Source of the DNA: JBEIHI01 sp964655245
Lineage (GTDB): Bacteria; Bdellovibrionota; UBA2394
Direction: 5' to 3'
NCBI GenBank assembly: GCA_964655245.1
Contig: CAZZLQ010000012.1
Location: forward strand, 1 to 38,949
DNA: 38,949 nt
Under the pieces are notes generated by a model. The model did no database searches. It worked only from the letters and a program-made list of their open reading frames with translations, and was not told where the DNA came from. Below are positions 1 through 7,897 of this stretch, in pieces (the first letter of the stretch is position 1; the number at the start of each line of letters is the position of its first letter). Both the position numbers and the translations under genes were made by a program.

Positions 1-2
1 AA

Positions 3-110
3 CCCGATCAATGGAAGTCAGTGATGAGTTCTTCACTTCCGTTTGAGGCGATCATCACAAACAAACCGAGTGCTTTGGCTGAGTATCTACTAAAGAGTCA
101 AGGCTCCTAA
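3..110 (+). CDS. C-terminal fragment, probable glycerophosphodiester phosphodiesterase
   Basis: An open frame enters from the left edge and ends at a TAA at 108-110, giving 35 residues. The segment around FEAIITNKPSALAEYL resembles the end of GDPD-family enzymes, where the last barrel strand reads roughly gvDgIiTnrPdlL followed by a short helix. The family hydrolyses glycerophosphodiesters to glycerol-3-phosphate and an alcohol. Only the tail is visible, so the catalytic His and Glu residues cannot be checked. The assignment rests on this one motif and is tentative. Its stop overlaps the stop of the opposing gene by four bases. Confidence 0.45.
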   Translation, partial: PDQWKSVMSSSLPFEAIITNKPSALAEYLLKSQGS

Positions 111-883
111 AACTGAATGCCGCTCGACATTGTTGCCGACATGGAAGGATAGAAGACTTCCGTCTGGACGAAGAGTCCCTTAAAGATCGGCATGCTCATC
201 ATGACTCCGTGTCTAAAGAAGGTATTCGACAGGCTGGGACTAAGTGATCTTAAAATCGTGTAGTTATACTGTAGAATGTATCCTACTTGAGCCAAAGTGA
301 GTCGATGATAAGCTCCAAGAACAGCCTGTCCCGCAAAATTCCAAAGAGCAGGTCCACCAATGGTTCGAGTCATCGTTGCGCTCGTGCTGACTGAAGGAAC
401 CAGATCAACATAGACAAGATTTGCAAAGTCGAGAGTTTGTCCAGCGAGAGTCAAGTTTACGGCTGTCGAAGAGTTTTCAGAAATGACTTGGCTCATGGCG
501 CCTTCCACATTCAGTCCAAAGGGGAGTCCGATCCCCGCTTTTGCAAACAATGATCGAGAGAAAAGGGATGCAGTGCCATCCACCGTGTAGGCCTTCAAAA
601 TTTCAGCTTCAACTTGGAAGAGGTGGAAGCCGGCTTGGAGGTAGGGGCGAAACGGCCCTGGCAGTTTCACACGGTTTTGACTTTGGACGACAGAGAACGC
701 GATAGCTTCAGAGAATAATCGAGCATCTTGGGCAAAGGTGGCTGCAGGCCCCGCCGCTTGAGATTCCTCCAGCTTTCCAATGTCCCAGGCCGATTTGACT
801 CGTGGGCCGGCGTTAATGCTTGAAAGACCCATCAAAATGCCGGTCAAGAGACCAAAGAATAGACTAGTGGTGATGATTCTCAT
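107..883 (-). CDS. Exported, outer-membrane-like protein of unknown function
   Basis: This is a 258-residue protein. The start at 883 (MRIITTSLFFG) gives a clean signal peptide: two basic or polar residues, a hydrophobic core of about 18 residues, then an alanine/glycine cleavage region. The open frame extends further upstream, but that extension runs through asd and is Ser/Arg-rich, so I reject it. The mature part is rich in alternating hydrophobic and polar residues, with many Ser, Thr, Gly and aromatic residues, and it ends in Phe (SSGIQF), as outer-membrane beta-barrel proteins often do. There are no catalytic motifs I recognise. It is divergent from asd across a 46-base gap. The barrel assignment is inference from composition and the terminal Phe. 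Confidence 0.6.
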   Translation of the reverse strand: MRIITTSLFFGLLTGILMGLSSINAGPRVKSAWDIGKLEESQAAGPAATFAQDARLFSEAIAFSVVQSQNRVKLPGPFRPYLQAGFHLFQVEAEILKAYTVDGTASLFSRSLFAKAGIGLPFGLNVEGAMSQVISENSSTAVNLTLAGQTLDFANLVYVDLVPSVSTSATMTRTIGGPALWNFAGQAVLGAYHRLTLAQVGYILQYNYTILRSLSPSLSNTFFRHGVMMSMPIFKGLFVQTEVFYPSMSATMSSGIQF

Positions 884-929
884 ATCCAATAACTTGGAGT
901 AAAAATGGGCATTACTCAAGGAGCTCTTT

Positions 930-1970
930 ATGGGAAGGCAAAATTTTAAAGTTGGTGTTATCGGTGCGACCGGGCTTGTTGGTCGAGAAATGGTGAAGGT
1001 TCTCGAGGAGCGCAACTTTCCAGTCAAGGAGTTGAGGCTCTTTGCTTCGGAGAGAAGTCTGGGAGAGAAGATTGATTTTCGTGGTGATGAGATCGCTGTT
1101 GAGGTTCTTGATTCTAAATCTCTGAAGGCCGCCGAGCTTGATTTTGCCCTATTTGCCACAAGTGCTGAACTGTCAGCTCAGTTTGTTCCCGTTGCCACCG
1201 CCAGCGGAGCTATTGCGATTGATAACTCATCTCACTATCGGATGAATCAGGAGATTCCACTCGTGGTTCCTGAAGTCAATGCGGCGGACATCGATATGGC
1301 GAAATCCCATCGAGTGATTGCGAACCCCAACTGCTCGACCATTCAGTTAGTTTGTTGCTTGAAGCCGCTTCATGACAAAGTCCCTTTGAAAAGAGTCGTC
1401 GTTTCCAGCTATCAGTCTGTCTCTGGAGCCGGCAGTGATGCGATTGATGAGCTCGAGAGCCAGATCCGTCAGCTCTTTTCTAATGAAGCGATTACCAGGA
1501 AAGTTTTTCCCCATCAGATTGCATTTAATTGCATTCCTCAAATCGATGCGTTCACTGCCAATGGTTTTACCAAAGAAGAAATGAAGATTATTCAGGAAAG
1601 CAGGAAAATTCTTCATTTAGCTCAACTGCGAATCACTGCCACAACAGTGCGAGTGCCAACTCTGGTATCCCACGCCGAAACGGTGAATGTGGAGTTCGAT
1701 CAGCCTTTTGATCCTGAAGAGGCGAGAAATGTTTTGGCTCAGGCGGGAGTTCAGGTCTTAGATGAGCCGAGCGAAGGTCTCTACCCCTTGGGATTTAATG
1801 TGGCAGGAACCGATGAAGTGTATGTGGGCCGTATTCGAAGGGATGAATCAGTTCCTCACGGTCTTCATTTATGGGTTGTAGCGGATAATTTGCGAAAGGG
1901 TGCGGCGACGAATGCAGTTCAAATTGCTGAAGAGTGTGTTGAGCGCGGCTTTTTGCGCGCTACCGTTTAG
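930..1970 (+). CDS. asd: Aspartate-semialdehyde dehydrogenase
   Basis: The 346-residue enzyme makes L-aspartate-4-semialdehyde from aspartyl phosphate with NADPH. This is the branch point to lysine, diaminopimelate, threonine and methionine. Residues 7-18 (KVGVIGATGLVG) are the NADP-binding glycine-rich loop. NPNCST places the catalytic cysteine at residue 135. SSYQSVSGAG around residue 155-164 and a C-terminal VGRIRRD segment also fit the family. Length is normal. The ATG at 930 is preceded by AAGGAG at 918-923, a good ribosome binding site. The next gene begins inside its 3' end in another frame, so the two are probably co-transcribed. Confidence 0.96.
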   Translation: MGRQNFKVGVIGATGLVGREMVKVLEERNFPVKELRLFASERSLGEKIDFRGDEIAVEVLDSKSLKAAELDFALFATSAELSAQFVPVATASGAIAIDNSSHYRMNQEIPLVVPEVNAADIDMAKSHRVIANPNCSTIQLVCCLKPLHDKVPLKRVVVSSYQSVSGAGSDAIDELESQIRQLFSNEAITRKVFPHQIAFNCIPQIDAFTANGFTKEEMKIIQESRKILHLAQLRITATTVRVPTLVSHAETVNVEFDQPFDPEEARNVLAQAGVQVLDEPSEGLYPLGFNVAGTDEVYVGRIRRDESVPHGLHLWVVADNLRKGAATNAVQIAEECVERGFLRATV

Positions 1971-3885
1971 TGTCTATTCTCTAGCGGCTCCTAGCGACGT
2001 GACTTCCTACAAGGGTCGAATCGACTCGCTCCGGTCCGATGCCGTGAGTGCCATCGCTCTGCGGTCTGACGGTCGCTATCTGTTTCTATCGAAGGGAAGT
2101 GCTTCGTTTCATGGCGTCGATCTTCAAGATATGGGTCTTTCTGGTTCCAGCACTTCTGCGGATGGAAGCATCGTCGATCTCTTTATGCCCTCATCAACGG
2201 AGGTCATAGCCACTCATCAAAAGGGTGTTCAGTATTTTGATGTTTCAAAGCCTTTTTCAATTTCCAAGTTTGATTTGAAATACACTCGTCCCACCGAGTC
2301 TCCCGCTCGAACAGTGACGGATTCCTGTTGGCTCGGGCAAAGAAGGACGGCTCTCCTCGAAGAGTCGGCGGGGTCTGAGCATATTCTTCGCTTCGTTGAT
2401 GGATCTAGTCTGGTCGCTGTTGTCACTTGGGCTTCCCTGTTTCCAAGCGCGCCCTCGGCGCTGAGTCCGATAGCGATTTGGTGCACTTCGGATGCAGTTG
2501 TGCTTCTGGCGATGGAAGGCGACTGGGGAACTAAGGATACATTTCGACTGGCGAGGATATCGGCTTCGAATCAGAGCGTTTCAACGGCAACCTTTACTTT
2601 GACGGACCGATTGATCGACGACGCCTATCTTTCGCCTCGCTTAGACCAATTGCTTGTTCTGGCCAATCGTCAGTCACCTCAAGGCAACCGTGAGGATGCC
2701 CGAGTTGTTGCGATCTCAACGTCGAGTCTGGATTCGACCGCTGTTCAAGCTGTTGGTTCGGGAGCAAGAGGGCTGGCAGCATTTAAGTCGGGGGAGCAGT
2801 TTCGGTTGGGAGTTTTTGTCGACACTTTCTATCCGGAGACAACCTCTTCGGAGTCTAGTCGATTTGTGATGACTTCTTTGCCACTGACCGGCTCATCGTC
2901 ATTTGAGGGGCAGTGGGGGGATGGCTCCATGGCTGTTGGCTCCCGCAAGCCTTCGCTTTGGGTTTCATCGACTGCGGATCATTACAAGTATGGGCTTTCA
3001 GAAGCGGCTGGAGTGTCGCTGCTTGGTTCAGGGCCGAGTGTAACGTTGACTAGTCGCCCGAATGACTCGCAGATTACGTCCTCATCTCCTCTTAGTTTGG
3101 CGTTCAGTGTTGATCGTCGAAGTCAGTATCAGATTCGACTCAAGCAGGATTATGTGACGGATGGATCTTCGGCGGGACTTTCGAGAGAGTATGGAGTTCT
3201 GGTGAGCTCAGGGACACTGGATGAGGATCAAAGTTCTGGAGAGCTGACATTTACGGTTTCTGATCTCAATCTTTCTTTAGAGCGTCCGATGAGTTTGAGC
3301 ATTGTTGTTTGGGATCCTACTTTATCCCAAGGGTCTGAGCCTCAGACTCGAATTGGGATTCCCTTTGTTTATGACAATCCCCCCTCGGAGGTCCGGAATC
3401 TCGTGGTGAAGTCCGGAGATCAGTCCGTGCATCTTTATTTCGATCCTCCACCAGGCGGGGATATCTCGCAGTACTATGTTGATTACTCATTTGAGGAATC
3501 GGATCTCAGTAGCTTTGATTCTAGTACTTCCCGTAACTTTGCCAGTGGGATTTCCGGCTATACTCTGACATCCCCCAAGATTGTTTCGGCCACCAATCAA
3601 AGAGCGCATATCGTGCTGTCTCCCATTGAAAACTATCGAGCCCTTTATTTTAAAATTTATGCGGCCGACGATGCAGGACAGCTCACAGAGTCTCCCGAGC
3701 TCAAGAGCGCTCAGGGTTACAATACTCTTTCTGTTCCCCAAGCTCTCGGAGGCGCTCGCAGTTGCGTCTTGAGGCCTTCTTCCATGGGATTGTCTTGGCT
3801 AGAAATTTGGGCCTGGCTTTTATTCGTCTTAATGTTGGGATTCGTTCGATTTTCGGACAAAAAAAATTGGGTTCAGCACTTCTAG
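1912..3885 (+). CDS. Large exported protein with fibronectin-III-like segment and C-terminal membrane anchor
   Basis: I do not recognise this 657-residue protein. From ATG 1912 it begins MQFKLLKSVLSAAFCALPFS, a good signal peptide with a probable cut near SLAAPSD. A GTG at 1900 in the same frame is possible. AAAGGG at 1895-1900 fits ATG 1912 better. Residues 20-400 are rich in Ser, Thr and short beta-type segments with repeated LAxxxSxD patterns, which suggests a beta-propeller. About residues 490-600 read like a fibronectin type III domain (PPSEVRNLVVKSGDQSVHLYFDPP). The end has a Cys, then a 20-residue hydrophobic segment from about residue 630, then a short tail with basic residues, like a C-terminal sorting signal. 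The start lies within the last 59 bases of asd. It is convergent with RNase J. Confidence 0.75.
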   Translation: MQFKLLKSVLSAAFCALPFSVYSLAAPSDVTSYKGRIDSLRSDAVSAIALRSDGRYLFLSKGSASFHGVDLQDMGLSGSSTSADGSIVDLFMPSSTEVIATHQKGVQYFDVSKPFSISKFDLKYTRPTESPARTVTDSCWLGQRRTALLEESAGSEHILRFVDGSSLVAVVTWASLFPSAPSALSPIAIWCTSDAVVLLAMEGDWGTKDTFRLARISASNQSVSTATFTLTDRLIDDAYLSPRLDQLLVLANRQSPQGNREDARVVAISTSSLDSTAVQAVGSGARGLAAFKSGEQFRLGVFVDTFYPETTSSESSRFVMTSLPLTGSSSFEGQWGDGSMAVGSRKPSLWVSSTADHYKYGLSEAAGVSLLGSGPSVTLTSRPNDSQITSSSPLSLAFSVDRRSQYQIRLKQDYVTDGSSAGLSREYGVLVSSGTLDEDQSSGELTFTVSDLNLSLERPMSLSIVVWDPTLSQGSEPQTRIGIPFVYDNPPSEVRNLVVKSGDQSVHLYFDPPPGGDISQYYVDYSFEESDLSSFDSSTSRNFASGISGYTLTSPKIVSATNQRAHIVLSPIENYRALYFKIYAADDAGQLTESPELKSAQGYNTLSVPQALGGARSCVLRPSSMGLSWLEIWAWLLFVLMLGFVRFSDKKNWVQHF

Positions 3886-3930
3886 AAATCGGAGGGGAGG
3901 GGATTGAGATCTAAAGGGCGCTGAACCCAA
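3867..3930. terminator. Long-loop inverted repeat between convergent genes
   Basis: A perfect 11-base inverted repeat, TTGGGTTCAGC at 3867-3877 and GCTGAACCCAA at 3920-3930, spans the stop codon of the exported protein with a 42-base loop. It sits between two convergent genes, so a role in 3' end formation or mRNA stability is likely. It lacks a clear T-run and is not a textbook intrinsic terminator. The remaining spacer up to 4015 is A-rich with nothing else recognised. Confidence 0.4.
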
Positions 3931-4015
3931 ACTTGAATAAACCTAAACTGTACAAATCTATTAAGACCGATCACGCAGCATGTCAAAAAGAAAAAATGAA
4001 AAATTAAGTTCGGTT

Positions 4016-5731
4016 TTAGATCTCGTAAACTAGCGGAATCACTACGGGTTTTACCCCATTGGCCTTATAAAAAAATCTTCGCGTGACACGCCTTAATTCC
4101 TCAGAAAGCTCGGTGGCATCACGGCGGGCCTCCTCAGAATGCTCCCGAAACGCATGCATCAGCTCCTTTTTCAAAGCGTCCAAATCAATCTCATCGTTGA
4201 CCCCTCGAATATCAAAATCGGGTCCCTCAATGATCGTAGCTCGGTTGCTGTCGATGACAATACTCACAACAACAACCCCTGTGTGGGCCATTTGCCGCCG
4301 GTCTCTGAGTAACTCCTCTTTGAGGTCTCCTGCCGCTTCATCTAAGAAGATTTTTCCGCAGGGGACGCGGCCGATTTTGCGAAAGGCGTTGGGCGTGAGT
4401 TCCAAAACATCTCCATTTTCTGCCACAACACTGTGAGTTTTCGGTGCGGCATCTTTGGCGAGATCGGCGTGCATCACGAGCATTCGATACTCTCCGTGCA
4501 CGGGAAAAAAGAATTTTGGTTTCACCCACTGGAGGAGCTTGGCTTGCTCATCTCGATAGGCGTGGCCCGAAGCATGGACCAACGCATGATCTGAATCAAT
4601 CACGCGAGCCCCTCGACGATAGAGATTGTTTACAAGATGAGAGATAGCACGCTCATTTCCTGGGATGTGACGAGAGGACATGATTACTGTGTCGCCCTCA
4701 TTGAGTTTTACATCGGGATGATCATTGAGGCTCATCTTGTATAGAGCTGAGCGAGGCTCAGCCTGAGTTCCCGTTGCGATGATAGCGACTTCTTCGGGGG
4801 GATAGTCTTCAACGTCGCTCAGCGGAATGAGCCATTCGGGATCAAGTTTCAGCAGCTTAAGGCGCTGAGCAATGTCTGCATTCGAGTTCATGGAGCGCCC
4901 ACAAAGTGCCACGCGGCGACCTGAATCCTTAGCCGCTTTATAGATCTCCTGAATGCGATGAATATTAGAAGCAAAAACCGCTGTGATAATCTTTCCCTCT
5001 TTAATCGATTCAAAGAGTTTCCGAATTCCATCAGAGACATCTGATTCCGACGTACTCCATCCCTCGCGTTCGACATTGGTTGAATCGGACATGAGTAGCA
5101 AAACTTCTTCATTGCCCATTTCGGCGAAACGTCCTTCGTCAAACTTCAGGCCGTCAATGGGTTGCCGATCAATTTTGAAGTCACCTGAATGCACGATAGA
5201 TCCGATGGGAGTTTGAATGAGAAGTCCCATGCTCTCACAAATGGAGTGGGTGACTTGCAGAGCCTCCACGGTAAAATCAGCAACTTTAAAGGAATCCTTC
5301 ACTTTGACCTTCTTGAGTTTCGCACCACTTAAGGTCCCAGCCTCTCTCATTCGATCCTCAACAAGTGCAAGAGTGAATTCGGTTCCATACACGGTGGGCC
5401 GTTTGAGGTCGTTGTAGAGGTAGGCCACGGCGCCGATATGGTCTTCATGGCCATGAGTCAGGACGATTCCTTCGATCTCTAGAGGGCTCTCCCTGAGGAA
5501 CTGAATATTGGGAACAATCAAATCCACCCCAAGCATGGCCGCTTCCGGGAACATGACTCCACAGTCAATCAGAATACCTCGCCCTTGATGCGCAAGGACC
5601 ATTAAGTTCATTCCGATTTCTCCGACTCCCCCTAGGGGAACGAGATAGAGACAGCCCTTCTTTTTCCAATCAATCTTCGACCAGTCGGTTAGCTTCGTCA
5701 CAATCTGGTAGACTAGCGAGCTTCTCCTCAA
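4016..5731 (-). CDS. rnj: Ribonuclease J
   Basis: This metallo-beta-lactamase/beta-CASP ribonuclease has 571 residues and degrades and matures RNA with 5'-exonuclease and endonuclease activity. PLGGVGEIGMN (residues 32-42) opens the beta-lactamase core. HGHEDHIG (93-100) is the zinc-binding motif. SGDFK, SDSTN and the HxSGHA-type beta-CASP motif (ALVHASGHAYRDEQ) follow, then FFPVHGEYRM. A C-terminal domain with IIEGPDFDIRG is typical of RNase J. The longest frame starts with TTG at 5731, and a GTG at 5701 is an alternative. The start is not settled because the AGGAG at 5722-5727 lies inside the longest frame. It is divergent from rsmE with only 25 bases between. Confidence 0.93.
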   Translation of the reverse strand: MRRSSLVYQIVTKLTDWSKIDWKKKGCLYLVPLGGVGEIGMNLMVLAHQGRGILIDCGVMFPEAAMLGVDLIVPNIQFLRESPLEIEGIVLTHGHEDHIGAVAYLYNDLKRPTVYGTEFTLALVEDRMREAGTLSGAKLKKVKVKDSFKVADFTVEALQVTHSICESMGLLIQTPIGSIVHSGDFKIDRQPIDGLKFDEGRFAEMGNEEVLLLMSDSTNVEREGWSTSESDVSDGIRKLFESIKEGKIITAVFASNIHRIQEIYKAAKDSGRRVALCGRSMNSNADIAQRLKLLKLDPEWLIPLSDVEDYPPEEVAIIATGTQAEPRSALYKMSLNDHPDVKLNEGDTVIMSSRHIPGNERAISHLVNNLYRRGARVIDSDHALVHASGHAYRDEQAKLLQWVKPKFFFPVHGEYRMLVMHADLAKDAAPKTHSVVAENGDVLELTPNAFRKIGRVPCGKIFLDEAAGDLKEELLRDRRQMAHTGVVVVSIVIDSNRATIIEGPDFDIRGVNDEIDLDALKKELMHAFREHSEEARRDATELSEELRRVTRRFFYKANGVKPVVIPLVYEI

Positions 5732-5756
5732 GGGTCCAGCGTGGTACGGTGAGACT

Positions 5757-6449
5757 GTGGTGCGGTTGTATGCTCCAGTAAAGTTTGAGCCGGGTGGACA
5801 GGTTGCGTTGGCTCCATCAGAACTGCGTTACTTCAAAGTTGTTCGTCGTAGTCAGGGCCCAGTCGTTTTGTTCAATAACTTGGGGCAGCTTGCCCATGGA
5901 TCAATTGAGGGGAAGCTGTTTGAGATTAGCCGAGTCGAGCTGGCTCCTCCCTCCTCGTTGGACCTAAGGGTGGCACTGGCGTTGCCTGAATCAACCGTGG
6001 TCTTTCAACTGGTTCGACAGCTCTCCGAGCTCGGGGTTAAGAGCCTCCTCCTTTTCGGAGCTGAAAGATCTCAAAAATCGAAAGCCAGGCTTTCTGCAGA
6101 TTTTAGGGATCGTCTCGAAAAGATTGCCATCGAGTCATGCCGTCAGTCTGGCCGGGATCGGCCGCTTGAGATCGAGTTGACGACATTTGCTTCTTTGGCC
6201 TCCACAACAGAGGTCAATCGATTGGTCTTTGACGAGAGCGACTCCTCGAATCGAGTTGCCTTTCAGGGATCAAAATCATCCTTGATGGTGATTGGATGTG
6301 AGGGGGGCTGGACTTCTCAGGAGCGAGCCTCGCTTGAACAGTGGGGTTATCAACGAGTACATTGGCCGATTCCTGTCCTAAAAGTCGATACCGCTGCAGT
6401 GGCGGCCGTTGGCTGGGCTCTGCCTCAGATTTTTGATAAATCCCGCTAG
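5757..6449 (+). CDS. rsmE: 16S rRNA m3U1498 methyltransferase, RsmE
   Basis: The 230-residue SPOUT methyltransferase methylates N3 of U1498 of 16S rRNA using S-adenosylmethionine. The N-terminal PUA-like part includes LRYFKVVRRSQG. The C-terminal knot shows LMVIGCEGGWTSQE and IPVLKVDTAAVAAVG, corresponding to the family motifs GPEGGfs..E and LR.eTA. The usual Pro of GPEGG is Cys here and the usual ILR is VLK, so the motif is somewhat divergent. Length is close to normal (about 240). It starts with two GTG codons in a row at 5757 and 5760. GGTGAG just upstream may serve as ribosome binding site. Confidence 0.9.
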   Translation: MVRLYAPVKFEPGGQVALAPSELRYFKVVRRSQGPVVLFNNLGQLAHGSIEGKLFEISRVELAPPSSLDLRVALALPESTVVFQLVRQLSELGVKSLLLFGAERSQKSKARLSADFRDRLEKIAIESCRQSGRDRPLEIELTTFASLASTTEVNRLVFDESDSSNRVAFQGSKSSLMVIGCEGGWTSQERASLEQWGYQRVHWPIPVLKVDTAAVAAVGWALPQIFDKSR

Positions 6450-6519
6450 CGAGCGGTTGGGACTCACTGCGTCAAGTTTTAAAGGCGGAAAATTACTTTT
6501 TACGTACGTTCTGTGGCGG

Positions 6520-6549
6520 TTGACCCGGACGCTGTCTCATTCCTACAAT
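6520..6549 (+). promoter_or_regulatory. Sigma70-type promoter of mltD, placing the start near the ATG
   Basis: TTGACC at 6520-6525 and TACAAT at 6544-6549 are separated by 18 bases, a good match to the housekeeping consensus. The -10 box ends six bases before the ATG at 6556, so transcription would begin at or next to the start codon. The only purine run, AAAGG, directly abuts the ATG and is too close to act as a Shine-Dalgarno site. Confidence 0.6.
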
Positions 6550-6555
6550 TAAAGG

Positions 6556-7890
6556 ATGAGGGCTCTCTATTTAGCAGCGCTAGCTGCATCGGTTACTATT
6601 GTCGTCGGTTGCTCAGCAAAAAACCCACAGGTTTCGTCGAGAAACTCCGTGGACTTTGAAGAGGAGATCGCGAAGGAGAATCCCCCGATTTCCGAAGAAG
6701 AGTTTGAGGCTCAACAGCGAGGAGAGGTTCCTCCTCAGTTTGATATTCCTATTGTTCGCAACGCCAAAGTTGAGCAGTGGATCACTTACTTTCAGGGTCG
6801 AGGGCGTAAGTGGTACGGAATTTGGCTCGAGCGCTCCGGTCGTTATGTGCCGATGATGAGAAAGATTTTGAATGAGCATGATCTGCCCGAAGATTTGGTT
6901 TATTTGGCGATGATTGAATCCGGCTTTAGCTCTCGTGCCTATTCCCGAGCCAGAGCAGTTGGACCTTGGCAGTTCATGAAGAGCACGGGTCGACTCTACG
7001 GATTGAGAGCGAACTTTTGGGTGGATGAGCGACGAGATCCTGAGAAGAGCACGATCGCTGCCGCTCGACATCTCAAGGATCTTTATGATCAGTTTCAATC
7101 GTGGAAGCTAGCGGCTGCTGCTTACAACGCAGGCGCAGGAAAAGTTTCGCGAGCGATTCGACGTTATCGCACAGAAGATTTCTGGGAGCTTGCGCGCGGA
7201 CGATATCTCAAGCCTGAAACAAGACACTACGTTCCCAAGCTGATTGCCGCTGCTTTGATTGCGAAGGAGCCAGAGAAGTATGGCTTCACTGGCATTGAGT
7301 ACCAAGATCCTCTTGAGTACGACAAGATCGCTTTGAAGCATCCTGTGAATCTGATGCAGCTCGCTGAGGTAACTCGGATTGATTTGGATGATTTGTTGGC
7401 TTTGAACCCAGAGCTCAATCATCCGGTGACGCCACCTGAAGCTTCAAACTATGAGCTTCGCATTCCGTCAGGCCGAACCAATGATTTTGTTGCAGCTCTG
7501 GATAATATTTACGACGGGGAGCAGGTTCAGTACATGGCTCACAAAGTTCGTAAAGGCGATAACATCCAACGAATCGCCAAGATCTATCGAACCACTGCAG
7601 AAAAAATTTCTAAGATGAATGGACTGAGTGCCCAGGCTCGAGTCCGACAGGGACAGGTGTTACTGATACCCGTCCCTTTGGACGCGAAGCTCGCATCGGC
7701 TCCGAAGCGAGCGGAAAGCCTCAAATTCGTCAATGATCCCAGCCAGCGCGTTCACGTTGTTCGTCGAGGCGAGACTTTGCTTAGAATTGCCAAGCGTTAC
7801 GGCGTTACTGTGGCTTCAATTAAGGAAGAGAATAATCTTCGACGAAATGTCATAAAGCCGGGTCGTCAGTTGGTAATTCCAACAACCTGA
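6556..7890 (+). CDS. mltD: Membrane-bound lytic murein transglycosylase D with two LysM domains
   Basis: The 444-residue lipoprotein cleaves peptidoglycan glycan strands with formation of 1,6-anhydromuropeptides. VVGC places the lipidated cysteine at residue 19. The SLT domain follows, with AMIESGF giving the catalytic glutamate at residue 121, then VGPWQFMKSTGRLYGL and AAAYNAGAGKVSRAI. Two LysM peptidoglycan-binding repeats lie at about 326-374 (HKVRKGDNIQRIAKIY) and 399-443 (HVVRRGETLLRIAKRY). Domain order and length are those of MltD. The residue after the lipidated Cys is Ser, which favours outer-membrane sorting by the usual rule. The convergent GAF gene ends seven bases after it. Confidence 0.94.
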   Translation: MRALYLAALAASVTIVVGCSAKNPQVSSRNSVDFEEEIAKENPPISEEEFEAQQRGEVPPQFDIPIVRNAKVEQWITYFQGRGRKWYGIWLERSGRYVPMMRKILNEHDLPEDLVYLAMIESGFSSRAYSRARAVGPWQFMKSTGRLYGLRANFWVDERRDPEKSTIAAARHLKDLYDQFQSWKLAAAAYNAGAGKVSRAIRRYRTEDFWELARGRYLKPETRHYVPKLIAAALIAKEPEKYGFTGIEYQDPLEYDKIALKHPVNLMQLAEVTRIDLDDLLALNPELNHPVTPPEASNYELRIPSGRTNDFVAALDNIYDGEQVQYMAHKVRKGDNIQRIAKIYRTTAEKISKMNGLSAQARVRQGQVLLIPVPLDAKLASAPKRAESLKFVNDPSQRVHVVRRGETLLRIAKRYGVTVASIKEENNLRRNVIKPGRQLVIPTT

Positions 7891-7897
7891 ATGACGG

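Noticed and set aside
884..1159. N-terminal extension of the minus-strand exported gene to 1159
   Set aside because: It lies wholly in asd, is Ser/Arg-rich, and the signal peptide begins only at 883.
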